Assembly (NCBI GenBank): GCA_044375275.1
Contig: JBILMZ010000009.1
Coordinates: 1-38,123 of the forward strand
From: SZUA-430 sp044375275
GTDB lineage: Bacteria; Pseudomonadota; Alphaproteobacteria; Micropepsales; Micropepsaceae
Direction of reading: 5' to 3'
Length of the DNA stretch: 38,123 nt
Part shown: positions 7,240-15,586 of the stretch, piece after piece
How the letters are laid out: every line of letters begins with the position of its first letter
Numbering within the stretch: position 1 is the first letter of the stretch
The notes under the pieces: generated by a model
The model's database searches: none
What the model was told of the DNA's origin: nothing
What the model saw: the letters and a program-made list of their open reading frames with translations, nothing else
Translations under genes and position numbers: made by a program

Positions 7240-9039
7240 ATGACGCGAACTCCCGAAAAGCACGCACAACCTTCCCTTGTCGACACCAGACCGCTTCTGC
7301 GCCTGGCAAATGACTTTGTGCGCCCCTATTCGAGGCTTGCCGGCCTGATCCTGGTCCTGATGGTGATCGAGGCCAGCCTCACGGGCGGCATGGCGTACTA
7401 TCTCGAAGAGGTGATCAACACGCTCTTCACGCCAGACCGTGAACCGAACATGCTCATTATCGTGCCGTTGGTCCTGCTGGGCATCATGGTGCTCAAGGCG
7501 AGCGTTGCCTATTTCTCCGGCATCGCACTCGCAAAGGTCGGCCAGGGCGTCGTCAATGACCTGCAATTGGCGATGTTCCGGAAAATCACGAATTTCGATC
7601 TGGCGCAACTCAACCGCATGCACTCCGGGCAGTTCGCATCCCGGTTCCTGAATGACGCCCTGCTCGTGCGCGAAAGCGTCACCCGCTCGATGCAGGGCAT
7701 GGTGCGTGATGTGCTGACCATCATCGGACTGGGCGTGGTCATGTTCATCCAGGACTGGCCGCTTGCCCTCGTGCTGTGCAGCGTGCTGCCACTCACGGCT
7801 CTCTTCACGCTCAATCTCGGAAAAAAAACCAACAAGGCCGCAGTTCAGGGCATGGCGTCGACTGGCGATCTCGCGACCCACCTTTCAGAGACGCTCGACG
7901 GCAAGCGGGTGATCAAGGCCTATCGCATGGAGGACCATGCGATTTCCCGCGCAAACCGCATCGTCACCGAGCGCATGCGCTTCCTCATGAAAGGCGCCCG
8001 CGCCAAGGCGGCCGCCACACCATCGGCTGAAGTGCTGGCCGGCGTCGGGATCGCTGCCGTCATCGCTTACGCCGCCTATCGCGGCATGGACATAGCCAGC
8101 TTCACTTCGTTCATGGCTGCAATGATGCTGTCCTATCAGTCCATTCGCTCCCTCTCCAACCTTTACACTGCGCTGAGTGAGGGTTCTGCGGCTGCACAGC
8201 GTGCGTTTGCACTGCTCGACACACCCAGTGACGTGCGCGATCAGGGCAACGAAGCACTTCGCCTGCAGTCCGGACCGCGACGCGCGCAAATCCTGTTCAG
8301 GAACGTGTGCTTCGACTATTCTGGAAGCGGCGCCCAGGCGCTGCAGGGTACAAGTTTCGAGATCCCCGCAGGCAAGACGGTTGCCCTTGTGGGTCCGTCT
8401 GGTGCCGGCAAAAGCACCATCCTGAACCTGATCCTTCGTTTCTACGACGTCACCGACGGGTCCATCGAGATCGATGGACAGGACATCCGCAAAGTTTCGA
8501 TCTCTTCCCTTCGCGATTGCATGGCCCTGGTCACACAGGAACCGTTCCTGTTCGATGAATCCATCGCCGACAACATCCTTTGCGGCAAACCCGGCGCGTC
8601 CCAGGCGGATATCGAAGCCGCCGCGCGTGCCGCAGCCGCACACGACTTCATCATGGCCCTCCCGGAACAGTACCAGACGCGCGTTGGAGAAGCCGGTGTT
8701 CGCCTGTCCGGTGGCCAGCGCCAGCGCATCGCGATTGCCCGGGCCATTCTCAAGGACGCTCCCATCCTTCTCCTCGATGAGGCAACTTCATCACTGGACA
8801 GCGAGAGCGAAAAGGAAGTGCAAGGCGCGCTCAACAGACTGATGAAGGACCGCACGACACTGGTGATCGCACACAGGCTCTCTACCATCTCGGACGCAGA
8901 CAAGATCGTCGTGCTCGAGAATGGCCGGGTTTCAGAACAGGGCACGCATGGCGAGCTGATTGCGCGAAGTGGAACCTATGCCAGACTCTACAAGACGCAA
9001 TTCGCCGATGTCCGGCCTGCCATCGCAGTAGCGGAGTAG
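7240..9039 (+). CDS. msbA: Lipid A export ABC transporter MsbA
   Basis: This is a half-transporter of 599 residues: an N-terminal six-helix membrane domain (about residues 25-320) followed by an ATPase domain. Walker A is GPSGAGKST (about residue 386), the Q-loop is in VTQEPFLF, the ABC signature LSGGQ is near residue 489, Walker B ILLLDEATS is near 510-518, and the H-loop is AHRLS. As a homodimer, MsbA flips newly made lipid A-core across the inner membrane. Motifs alone would only say lipid or multidrug exporter. The MsbA call rests on the location directly before the DUF374, waaA, lpxK and LpxL-type genes. The next gene begins three bases after the stop. Confidence 0.92.
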   Translation: MTRTPEKHAQPSLVDTRPLLRLANDFVRPYSRLAGLILVLMVIEASLTGGMAYYLEEVINTLFTPDREPNMLIIVPLVLLGIMVLKASVAYFSGIALAKVGQGVVNDLQLAMFRKITNFDLAQLNRMHSGQFASRFLNDALLVRESVTRSMQGMVRDVLTIIGLGVVMFIQDWPLALVLCSVLPLTALFTLNLGKKTNKAAVQGMASTGDLATHLSETLDGKRVIKAYRMEDHAISRANRIVTERMRFLMKGARAKAAATPSAEVLAGVGIAAVIAYAAYRGMDIASFTSFMAAMMLSYQSIRSLSNLYTALSEGSAAAQRAFALLDTPSDVRDQGNEALRLQSGPRRAQILFRNVCFDYSGSGAQALQGTSFEIPAGKTVALVGPSGAGKSTILNLILRFYDVTDGSIEIDGQDIRKVSISSLRDCMALVTQEPFLFDESIADNILCGKPGASQADIEAAARAAAAHDFIMALPEQYQTRVGEAGVRLSGGQRQRIAIARAILKDAPILLLDEATSSLDSESEKEVQGALNRLMKDRTTLVIAHRLSTISDADKIVVLENGRVSEQGTHGELIARSGTYARLYKTQFADVRPAIAVAE

Positions 9040-9042
9040 AAC

Positions 9043-9780
9043 ATGCTCCGACGGTGGTGGAGAAAATTCAAGCGTTCCGAGGGGCTGAGAAACGTCGGCT
9101 GCTACGTTCTTGCAATGTATATCCGGCTGGTCTGGGCGACCGGTCGGTGGGAAATCCGCAATAGCGAACAGGCAGAGAATTTCTGGCGCGAGAAGACGCC
9201 GTTCATCATTTCGTTCTGGCACGGACGGATGCTGATCCTTCCCTGCATGTGGCCTACGACTGCCAAGATGCACATGCTGATCTCGATGCATCGCGACGGA
9301 GAGCTTATTGCGCGCGCCATCGGTTACTTCGGCCATGGCACCGTTCGCGGATCTGCAGCAAAGCCAGGCTCGAACAAGGACAAGGGTGGTGCGGCTGCCC
9401 TGCGTGGCATGCTGAAGGCACTCAAGGCAAACGAGTATGTCGGCATCACGCCAGATGGCCCGCGCGGGCCGCGCATGCGTGCCAGCGATGGCATCGTGAC
9501 CGTCGCCCGTGTGTCGGGTGTGCCGATCATGCCCTGCAGCTTCAGCTGCCGAAGCCGCATCGTACTTGGAACATGGGACCGGTTCCTGCTGCCGCTCCCT
9601 TTCACCCGGGGCGTCATCCTCTGGGGAGATCCGATCCGGGTGCCACGAGACGCGTCACCAGAGGTTCTGCAAGCCGCAAAGCTGCAAGTGGAAGCGGCGC
9701 TCACCGGCGTCACGCAAACTGCCGATGCCATCATGGGTGTCGATACGGTCCAGCCTGCACAGGTCGAGGCGGCTGCGTAA
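9043..9780 (+). CDS. DUF374 lysophospholipid acyltransferase-like protein
   Basis: The product is 245 residues with one N-terminal hydrophobic segment. It belongs to the DUF374 branch of the acyltransferase superfamily. Visible blocks are ISFWHGRML, SMHRDGELIARAI, VRGSAAK and the strongly conserved TPDGPRGPRM. The family is thought to acylate lipid A-like or phospholipid substrates at the inner membrane, but I know of no firm substrate. It sits three bases after msbA. Its stop shares a base with the waaA start (TAATG), so translation is probably coupled. It is distinct from the LpxL/LpxM-type gene at the end of the operon, which has the HxxxxE catalytic motif. Confidence 0.9.
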   Translation: MLRRWWRKFKRSEGLRNVGCYVLAMYIRLVWATGRWEIRNSEQAENFWREKTPFIISFWHGRMLILPCMWPTTAKMHMLISMHRDGELIARAIGYFGHGTVRGSAAKPGSNKDKGGAAALRGMLKALKANEYVGITPDGPRGPRMRASDGIVTVARVSGVPIMPCSFSCRSRIVLGTWDRFLLPLPFTRGVILWGDPIRVPRDASPEVLQAAKLQVEAALTGVTQTADAIMGVDTVQPAQVEAAA

Positions 9781-11078
9781 TGACCGAAAGAAAGCCGTCG
9801 CGCATCCTGTCTGCCTATCGCGCGGCGACCAGTTTTGCCGAACCCCTCGCGGCGAGGCTCCTGCAGCAGCGCCTTGCACGAGGAAAGGAAGACGGGGACC
9901 GGTTACCTGAACGCCTGGGCCGGCCCGGCCGGGTGCGTCCCAAGGGCCCGATCATCTGGATCCACGCCGCGAGCGTGGGGGAATCCGTTTCCATCCTTCC
10001 GCTCATTCGCGACATGGGGCGTCTCAGACCGGATGCGACCGTGCTGGTGACAACAGGCACGGTCACCTCGGGCCGCCTGATGGGTGAGCGTCTGCCCTCC
10101 AATGCCTTTCACCAGTTCGTACCGGTGGACACGCCAAGCGCGGTTCGGGCCTTTCTCGACTACTGGAAGCCAGGACTTGCGCTCTGGGTAGAGTCGGAAC
10201 TCTGGCCCAACATGCTGCACGAGACGAAAATGCGGCAGATTCCTACAGTTCTCGTCAACGCACGCATGTCGGACAATTCGTTCAAGCGCTGGCGCCGGGC
10301 ACCCGCGATGGCTGCAGAGTTGCTGGGTACATTCGACCTTTGCCTGGCCCAGGACGAGACGGTCGCAGCCAAACTGGAAACCCTGGGTGCTACTCGCGTC
10401 GAGACACCCGGAAACCTGAAGCTCGTCGGCGAACCCCTTCCCTTCGATGCGAATGTGCTGGGTGGCTTACGGGCTGCGATCGGCGGTCGGCCGGTCTGGC
10501 TCCTTGCTTCAAGCCATGAGGGAGAAGAGCAGCTCGCCGCATTCTGTCATCGCGACCTCGCTGCACATATTCCCGGCCTGCTGACCATAATCGTTCCGCG
10601 GCACCCGCAACGCGGCCCGCAGATCGCCCAGAGCCTGGACCCTCTCTTTCGGGTGGCGAGACGGTCGGCCGGGGACATCCCCATGCCGGACACGGAGCTC
10701 TACATCGCGGATACGCTTGGTGAACTCGGCGTCTTCTATCGCCTCGCGCCGCTGGCCGTGATGGGTGGCAGCTTCATTCCGCATGGCGGGCAGAACCCGC
10801 TGGAGCCGGCCCGGTTGGGCGTTGCCGTTCTCAGCGGCCCCCATATCGGCAATTTTCGGGACATCTTCCGCATTCTGGTCGAATCCGGGGGGGCAGAAGT
10901 CCTCGCTTCAAACGATTTGCTTACCCAGAAGACTGGAGAACTTCTCATCAACGAACTAGAACTGTCCCGGCGCGGGCAAGCGGCGGCGAAAGCCGCCGGC
11001 ACGAAGGAACCCCTGATCAGGACGTTCGAACTGCTTGCGCCCTATCTGAGGAGCATGAATGCGACTGCAGGCGCCTGA
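9780..11078 (+). CDS. waaA: 3-deoxy-D-manno-octulosonic acid (Kdo) transferase
   Basis: WaaA (KdtA) is a membrane-anchored GT-B glycosyltransferase that adds Kdo from CMP-Kdo to lipid IVA. The product is 432 residues. The N-terminal acceptor domain shows WIHAASVGE, where the Glu is the family's catalytic base, then VTTGTVTSG and LWVESELWPN. The C-terminal donor domain has VPRHPQR and GGSFIPHGGQNPLEPA. ATG 9780 overlaps the preceding TAA; the longer open frame lies inside the previous gene and is rejected. The end overlaps lpxK by 20 bases. Whether one or two Kdo units are added cannot be judged. Confidence 0.96.
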   Translation: MTERKPSRILSAYRAATSFAEPLAARLLQQRLARGKEDGDRLPERLGRPGRVRPKGPIIWIHAASVGESVSILPLIRDMGRLRPDATVLVTTGTVTSGRLMGERLPSNAFHQFVPVDTPSAVRAFLDYWKPGLALWVESELWPNMLHETKMRQIPTVLVNARMSDNSFKRWRRAPAMAAELLGTFDLCLAQDETVAAKLETLGATRVETPGNLKLVGEPLPFDANVLGGLRAAIGGRPVWLLASSHEGEEQLAAFCHRDLAAHIPGLLTIIVPRHPQRGPQIAQSLDPLFRVARRSAGDIPMPDTELYIADTLGELGVFYRLAPLAVMGGSFIPHGGQNPLEPARLGVAVLSGPHIGNFRDIFRILVESGGAEVLASNDLLTQKTGELLINELELSRRGQAAAKAAGTKEPLIRTFELLAPYLRSMNATAGA

Positions 11079-12066
11079 CTTCTGGTATGCAAATCCCAAC
11101 GAAACGGTTGCATTCGTCCTGCGACCGCTGGGCTGGCTTTACGCCTTCATCGGGCGCGTCCGCAGGGCGCTCACGACACCCTTTCGTGCGGCTGTGCCCG
11201 TCATCTGCGTGGGAAACCTGACCGCAGGCGGAACGGGCAAGACCCCGCTCGCGATTGCCATCGGACAGCGTGTGTCGTCGCGGGGATTGAAGGTTGCCTT
11301 TCTCTCGCGCGGGTACGGCGCCGATGTGCCGGGTGCGATGATCGTCGACCCTGCACAGGACAAGGCCGTCGATGTCGGCGATGAACCGCTGCTCCTGGCA
11401 CAGCATGCCATGACGGTGGTATCGCCTGACCGTCCTGCCGGCGCGCGGCTTGCGGTTTCCCGTGGTGCCCAGGTCATCATCATGGATGACGGGTTCCAGA
11501 ACCCGTCTCTTGGCAAGGATCTCAGCTTCATCGTCGTCGATGCCGCAAAGGGTTTCGGGAATGGCTGCGTCATTCCCGCTGGTCCCCTGAGGGAAAACAT
11601 CGAGGACGGACTGCAACGCGCCAATGCAATGATCTTCATGGGACAAGGTGCGGCTGCCGTCCCGGACACGAAACCGCTGCTGCGGGCAGAACTCGTTCCC
11701 ATCGATGGTGAATCCCAACGTCTCGCAGGGAAGCCCTTTGTGGCGTTTGCAGGCATCGGCCTGCCGCAGAAGTTCTTCGATACGGCCATGTCATGCGGCG
11801 CCCATGTGAAGGCAACGCGCGCTTTTCCTGACCATCACATATTTTCTGAAGACGACCTGGATGGGCTTCGAAACCTTGCAAAGGTCAACAACGCACGCCT
11901 CCTCACCACGGAAAAGGACTGGCTGAGACTGCCTCAATCGATCAGGCCGGATGTCGAGGTCCTGAGAGTGCACGCACAGTTTGACTCCACTTCGGCAACC
12001 CTTCTCGACCAGTTCATAGGCACATGTCTGACGACGTTCAAACCGTCCGCACCAACCGCGCCCTGA
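11059..12066 (+). CDS. lpxK: Tetraacyldisaccharide 4'-kinase
   Basis: LpxK phosphorylates the 4' position of the lipid A disaccharide at the inner membrane. The 335-residue product begins with the expected FWY...P and short amphipathic region, then the P-loop NLTAGGTGKTP (Lys about residue 61). The family's DDGFQN motif follows (MDDGFQNPSLGKDL), and then the CVIPAGPLREN block. Length is normal. Translation starts inside the last codons of waaA and ends inside the next gene, so the three are strongly coupled. Confidence 0.97.
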   Translation: MRLQAPDFWYANPNETVAFVLRPLGWLYAFIGRVRRALTTPFRAAVPVICVGNLTAGGTGKTPLAIAIGQRVSSRGLKVAFLSRGYGADVPGAMIVDPAQDKAVDVGDEPLLLAQHAMTVVSPDRPAGARLAVSRGAQVIIMDDGFQNPSLGKDLSFIVVDAAKGFGNGCVIPAGPLRENIEDGLQRANAMIFMGQGAAAVPDTKPLLRAELVPIDGESQRLAGKPFVAFAGIGLPQKFFDTAMSCGAHVKATRAFPDHHIFSEDDLDGLRNLAKVNNARLLTTEKDWLRLPQSIRPDVEVLRVHAQFDSTSATLLDQFIGTCLTTFKPSAPTAP

Positions 12067-13010
12067 AGAAGGGCGAGAAGCCCAGCCCACCGCTCGTCAT
12101 GCAGGTGCTGTACGCACTTGAGTATGTGCTGTTCCTGGGCATCATGGGACTTTTCACGCTGCTGGGATTGCAGCGCGCTTCCGATTTTGGTGGCTGGCTC
12201 GCGCGCACGCTTGGCCCGCGCATTCCGGTGACACGACGTGCACGCCGGAACCTTGCGGCTGCCTTTCCCGCCATGACGGCGCAGGAACGTGAGACCTGCA
12301 TTCGCGACATGTGGGAGAACCTGGGCCGCACTTTCGCCGAGTACGCCTATCTTGGACGGTTCTCGGCGAATGGAGAGGACCCGCGCATCACGATTGTCGG
12401 CATGGAACACGCGAAGGCAGCCATCGCCAAAGGGCGAGGCGGGCTTTTCGTTTCCGGCCACTGCGGCAACTGGGAACTCATGCCGCCGTGCATTCGCGAC
12501 CTGGGACTGAAGGGCACGCTGGTCTATCGTCCGCCCAACAACCCATATGTCGACGCGTGGATCGGACGGCAACGTCGGCTGGGCCTGCCTACGCTTGCCG
12601 CCAAAGGTGGCGAAGGTGCCCGCGCGATCATCCGGACACTGAAGGAAGGCGGCTTTCTCGCCATGCTGGTCGACCAAAAAATGAACAACGGCATCTCGTT
12701 GCCGTTCTTCGGACGGGAAGCGATGACGCCCATTGGCGCGCCCAGCCTGGCGCTGCGCCACGATGCGCCCATCGTTCCCGCCTGGTGCGAAAGGCTGCCG
12801 GGCCAGCGATTCCGTGTGACGATCTATCCGGAAATCCCAAAGCCCCATACGGGTGACCGGGACCGCGACATCCACGCCTATGCGTTGGCACTCAACCAGT
12901 TTCTCGAGGCGCGCATTCGCGAGAACCCCATGAACTGGCTCTGGCTGCACAGTCGCTGGCCGAAGGGTCAGGCGGCAGGCAATACGAGCTCAGGATCGAG
13001 TCTTTCCTGA
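12024..13010 (+). CDS. LpxL/LpxM-type lipid A acyltransferase
   Basis: The product is 328 residues with one membrane anchor near residues 27-48. The catalytic motif of LpxL/HtrB acyltransferases is present as SGHCGNWEL (His about residue 146 and Glu about 151). A VDQKMNNG block and the C-terminal WLHSRWP follow. It would transfer a secondary acyl chain from acyl-ACP to Kdo-lipid A. Sequence alone cannot tell LpxL from LpxM position specificity. The start overlaps lpxK by 43 bases. The 3' end also overlaps the convergent M23 gene by 43 bases, so the last 14 codons here are read antisense there. Confidence 0.93.
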   Translation: MSDDVQTVRTNRALKKGEKPSPPLVMQVLYALEYVLFLGIMGLFTLLGLQRASDFGGWLARTLGPRIPVTRRARRNLAAAFPAMTAQERETCIRDMWENLGRTFAEYAYLGRFSANGEDPRITIVGMEHAKAAIAKGRGGLFVSGHCGNWELMPPCIRDLGLKGTLVYRPPNNPYVDAWIGRQRRLGLPTLAAKGGEGARAIIRTLKEGGFLAMLVDQKMNNGISLPFFGREAMTPIGAPSLALRHDAPIVPAWCERLPGQRFRVTIYPEIPKPHTGDRDRDIHAYALALNQFLEARIRENPMNWLWLHSRWPKGQAAGNTSSGSSLS

Positions 13011-13792
13011 AACCAGTTCAGGCGCCAGCAGAGATGCGGTCCCGTAGCACGTCCCGTCTTTCCAACGGCGCCAAATACATCGCTCTTCTTCAGCCTGTCG
13101 CCGACTTTCACGTCGATGCGCGACATGTGCAGGTAGCTTGAGGAGACACCGTGCCCATGATCGAGAATGACTGTTCCGCCGGTAAAGTAGAGGTCGGGTT
13201 CCGCCATCGACACGATGGCGTTGATCGGTGCTGAAAGCGGTTTGCCTTCGGGCGCGGCGATGTCGAGGCCAAAGTGGGGACGCTTTGGGACGCCGTTCAG
13301 GATGCGCTGGCTGCCGAACACTCCTGTCAGGGGTCCCTTCACCGGCCAGGCGAATTCTTCTGCGAACCAGTCTTCGTCGGTGTCGCGCGAACGGGCGGCG
13401 CCGATCAGGGCGTTGTCACGATTGATGCGCTCAAGGACGGACGCGGGAGGTTCGACAAACTTCTCAGGCAAGCCATTGATCTTTTGTACCCGATACTCGC
13501 GGATCGAGGGCTTGAGTGTCTGCTCGACGGGCTCACCGTCCGGCAACTCGATGCGAAGAACCGCTGCGTCCTTGCGGTCGTAAGCAAATCCGAACGCAAA
13601 GTTCCCTGCTGCCGATGGCCTGATTTGCTTGCCATCCAGGCGGATCTTCGCTTCTGGAAGGGTTTTTCCCCGGATCAGCGCGCCCTGCGTGATCCTGCCT
13701 CTCAGAAGGTCTGCGGCGAAGGCGGGCGACAGGCCGCTGAACAGCGCCGCAAGACCCAAGCCTGCCTGAAGCGTGGACCTTCGGTTCAACAT
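12968..13792 (-). CDS. M23 family (LytM-type) peptidase, exported
   Basis: The protein has 274 residues. Residues 1-27 form a signal sequence with an N-R-R-S-T-L-Q twin-arginine-like start and A-F-A before the likely cut, so Tat export is possible. A middle beta-rich region (about 30-110) precedes the LytM domain. Visible catalytic elements are HFGLD (His173, Asp177), DHGHG, YLHMS and TGPHLCW (His253, Cys255). The last motif is normally HxH, so the third zinc ligand appears to be cysteine. Members of this fold cut peptidoglycan cross-links or activate amidases. ATG 13792 overlaps the DUF2093 stop (TGATG); an in-frame GTG at 13795 is the alternative. It is the third gene of an xseA unit. Confidence 0.9.
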   Translation of the reverse strand: MLNRRSTLQAGLGLAALFSGLSPAFAADLLRGRITQGALIRGKTLPEAKIRLDGKQIRPSAAGNFAFGFAYDRKDAAVLRIELPDGEPVEQTLKPSIREYRVQKINGLPEKFVEPPASVLERINRDNALIGAARSRDTDEDWFAEEFAWPVKGPLTGVFGSQRILNGVPKRPHFGLDIAAPEGKPLSAPINAIVSMAEPDLYFTGGTVILDHGHGVSSSYLHMSRIDVKVGDRLKKSDVFGAVGKTGRATGPHLCWRLNWFQERLDPELVLPAA

Positions 13793-14025
13793 CACCGGGC
13801 GTTCCCCGACCGTGCCGCATTCAGTTCCTGAAAGCGCCTGAACGCTACATTGGCGTCAGCATAGGCTTCCTGGAGATCGACATTCCAGTATCGCAGATCC
13901 TCAAGCGGAATCTGCGCGCCCGTGACGGCGCATATCACATAGGTGCCCTGTGACAGGATCTTGTAGTCCCCGTCCAGATACCTGATTTCTGCCGGTCCGC
14001 GCATTCCGCGCTCCATGAAGTTCAT
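13792..14025 (-). CDS. DUF2093 family protein
   Basis: This is a small protein of about 77 residues. The core, from AEIRYLDGDYKIL through YVICAVTG and IPLEDLRYWNVDLQEAY, matches DUF2093, an uncharacterised alphaproteobacterial domain commonly found beside xseA. I chose ATG 14025, which has AGGGA about nine bases upstream. An ATG at 14043 would add six residues. It shares TGATG with the M23 gene, so the two are coupled. No function is known to me. The C-V-T-G turn hints at a small metal-free beta fold rather than a zinc ribbon, because the cysteines are not paired. Confidence 0.85.
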   Translation of the reverse strand: MNFMERGMRGPAEIRYLDGDYKILSQGTYVICAVTGAQIPLEDLRYWNVDLQEAYADANVAFRRFQELNAARSGNAR

Positions 14026-14078
14026 GTTGAATCGTCCCTGCACGCCGGCGTCAGGATAGCAGTGCCGGGCCCGGGGGG

Positions 14079-15530
14079 CTAGAAGAGGTCGCCCTGCCCC
14101 GGCGGTTTGGCTTTTCCGCGGGATTTGGCGGGGGCCGGGCTTCCACCGGTCACGACAGCGCTGACGTCACCGTCGGCGAAGCTGATCTGGAGCGCGTCGC
14201 CATTGCCAACCTGACCACGTTCCGTCACGAGCTTTCCTGCGGCCGAGGTCACAAGGGCAAAGCCGCGCGACAGGGTCGACTTATGGCTCAATGCTTCCAG
14301 CAACTTGGACTTTTCGCCAAGACGCTGCTGAAGCGTTTGCACGTGGCGCCGGGCGGCGAGCATGGCGCGATGCTGCAGATCGTTCAACCGGACAACCTGA
14401 TGCTGCGCCGCCTTCTGCAATGGCAGAGGAGACAGGCGCGACCCTGCCCGCTCGAACCTGGTCCGCTGGCGCTGCACCAGCAATGATAGCGAACCTGACA
14501 GGCCGGCAGACGCCAGATCGAGGCGCTGGCGTGGTGTCTCGAGCAGTCGATGGGAGCGTGGCAAGCCCCTTCCGACGTCCGTTAGGCGCTGGCGCGCCTG
14601 GGACATCGTGCGGAGCAATCCTCCCTGGTTGCGCGCTGCAAGTTCCGTCACCTGCCGCATCAGGTCTGAACGTACGGGCACGGCCATTTCGGCTGCGGCC
14701 GTCGGTGTAGGCGCTCGGCGGTCCGACGCAAAGTCGATCAGCGTCGTATCGGTCTCGTGTCCTACCGCCGAGATCAGGGGGATGGAGCTTGCGGCTGCGG
14801 CACGAACGACGTTCTCCTCGTTGAACGGCCAGAGGTCTTCGATGGATCCGCCGCCGCGCGCGACAATGATGACATCGGGTCTGGGAACCGGACCATCTTC
14901 GGGCAGCTCGTTGAAGCCGCGTATGGCTGCGCTGATTTCCGCCGCAGCCTTCTCGCCCTGAACCGCAACGGGCCAGACAATCACGTGCCTTGGAAAGCGC
15001 TCGGACAGCCGGTGAAGAATGTCCCGGATGACCGCGCCCGTGGGCGACGTGACCACGCCGATCACCTTTGGCAGATAGGGTATCGGCTTCTTCCGCGCGT
15101 CGTCGAACAGGCCTTCAGCCGTGAGTTTCTTGCGGCGCTCTTCGAGTAGCTGCATCAGGGCGCCGACGCCGGCAGGTTCAATGTGCTCGATGATGATCTG
15201 ATAGGAAGACTTGCCGGCATAGGTCGTGACCTTGCCTGTGGCAATGACCTCAAGGCCCTCACTCAGCTTGGCGCGTACCTTCGAGAACACGCCGCGAAAG
15301 CAGACGGCGTCGATCTTGGTGTCGTTCTCCTTGAGTGCAAAATAGGCATGGCCAGAGGCGACGGGTCCCCTGTATCCGGATACTTCCCCCCGGATCCTGA
15401 TCAGGCCGAATTCGCGCTCTACAGTCCGCTTCAGCGCCGAGGATACTTCGCTGACGCTAAACTCCGGGATATTCACTTTCTGGGGGCCATCAGGATGTGT
15501 ATCCAGACCCAAATCCGTTTCGCTCACCAT
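14079..15530 (-). CDS. xseA: Exodeoxyribonuclease VII large subunit
   Basis: XseA, with several copies of the small subunit XseB, degrades single-stranded DNA in both directions. The product is 483 residues. The N-terminal OB-fold reads FSVSEVSSALKRTVEREFGLIRIRGEVS. The catalytic domain has VTSPTGAVIRDILHRLSERFP, a VARGGGSIEDLWPFNEE block and ISAVGHETDTTLIDFASDRRAPTPTAAAE, all characteristic. A long helical stalk with many Gln and Arg residues follows. The C-terminal tail is short and Pro/Gly-rich. xseB is not in this window. It heads the xseA, DUF2093, M23 unit and is divergent from purD with a 56-bp spacer. Confidence 0.97.
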   Translation of the reverse strand: MVSETDLGLDTHPDGPQKVNIPEFSVSEVSSALKRTVEREFGLIRIRGEVSGYRGPVASGHAYFALKENDTKIDAVCFRGVFSKVRAKLSEGLEVIATGKVTTYAGKSSYQIIIEHIEPAGVGALMQLLEERRKKLTAEGLFDDARKKPIPYLPKVIGVVTSPTGAVIRDILHRLSERFPRHVIVWPVAVQGEKAAAEISAAIRGFNELPEDGPVPRPDVIIVARGGGSIEDLWPFNEENVVRAAAASSIPLISAVGHETDTTLIDFASDRRAPTPTAAAEMAVPVRSDLMRQVTELAARNQGGLLRTMSQARQRLTDVGRGLPRSHRLLETPRQRLDLASAGLSGSLSLLVQRQRTRFERAGSRLSPLPLQKAAQHQVVRLNDLQHRAMLAARRHVQTLQQRLGEKSKLLEALSHKSTLSRGFALVTSAAGKLVTERGQVGNGDALQISFADGDVSAVVTGGSPAPAKSRGKAKPPGQGDLF

Positions 15531-15586
15531 GCGTGCATGTTACAAGCCGCGGCAGCCTTGGGCGAGACAGAAATGGGCAGAAAGTC

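Noticed and set aside
13790..13795. GTG at 13795 as the M23 start
   Set aside because: The ATG at 13792 forms a TGATG overlap with the DUF2093 stop, a common coupling arrangement, and adds no loss to the signal peptide.
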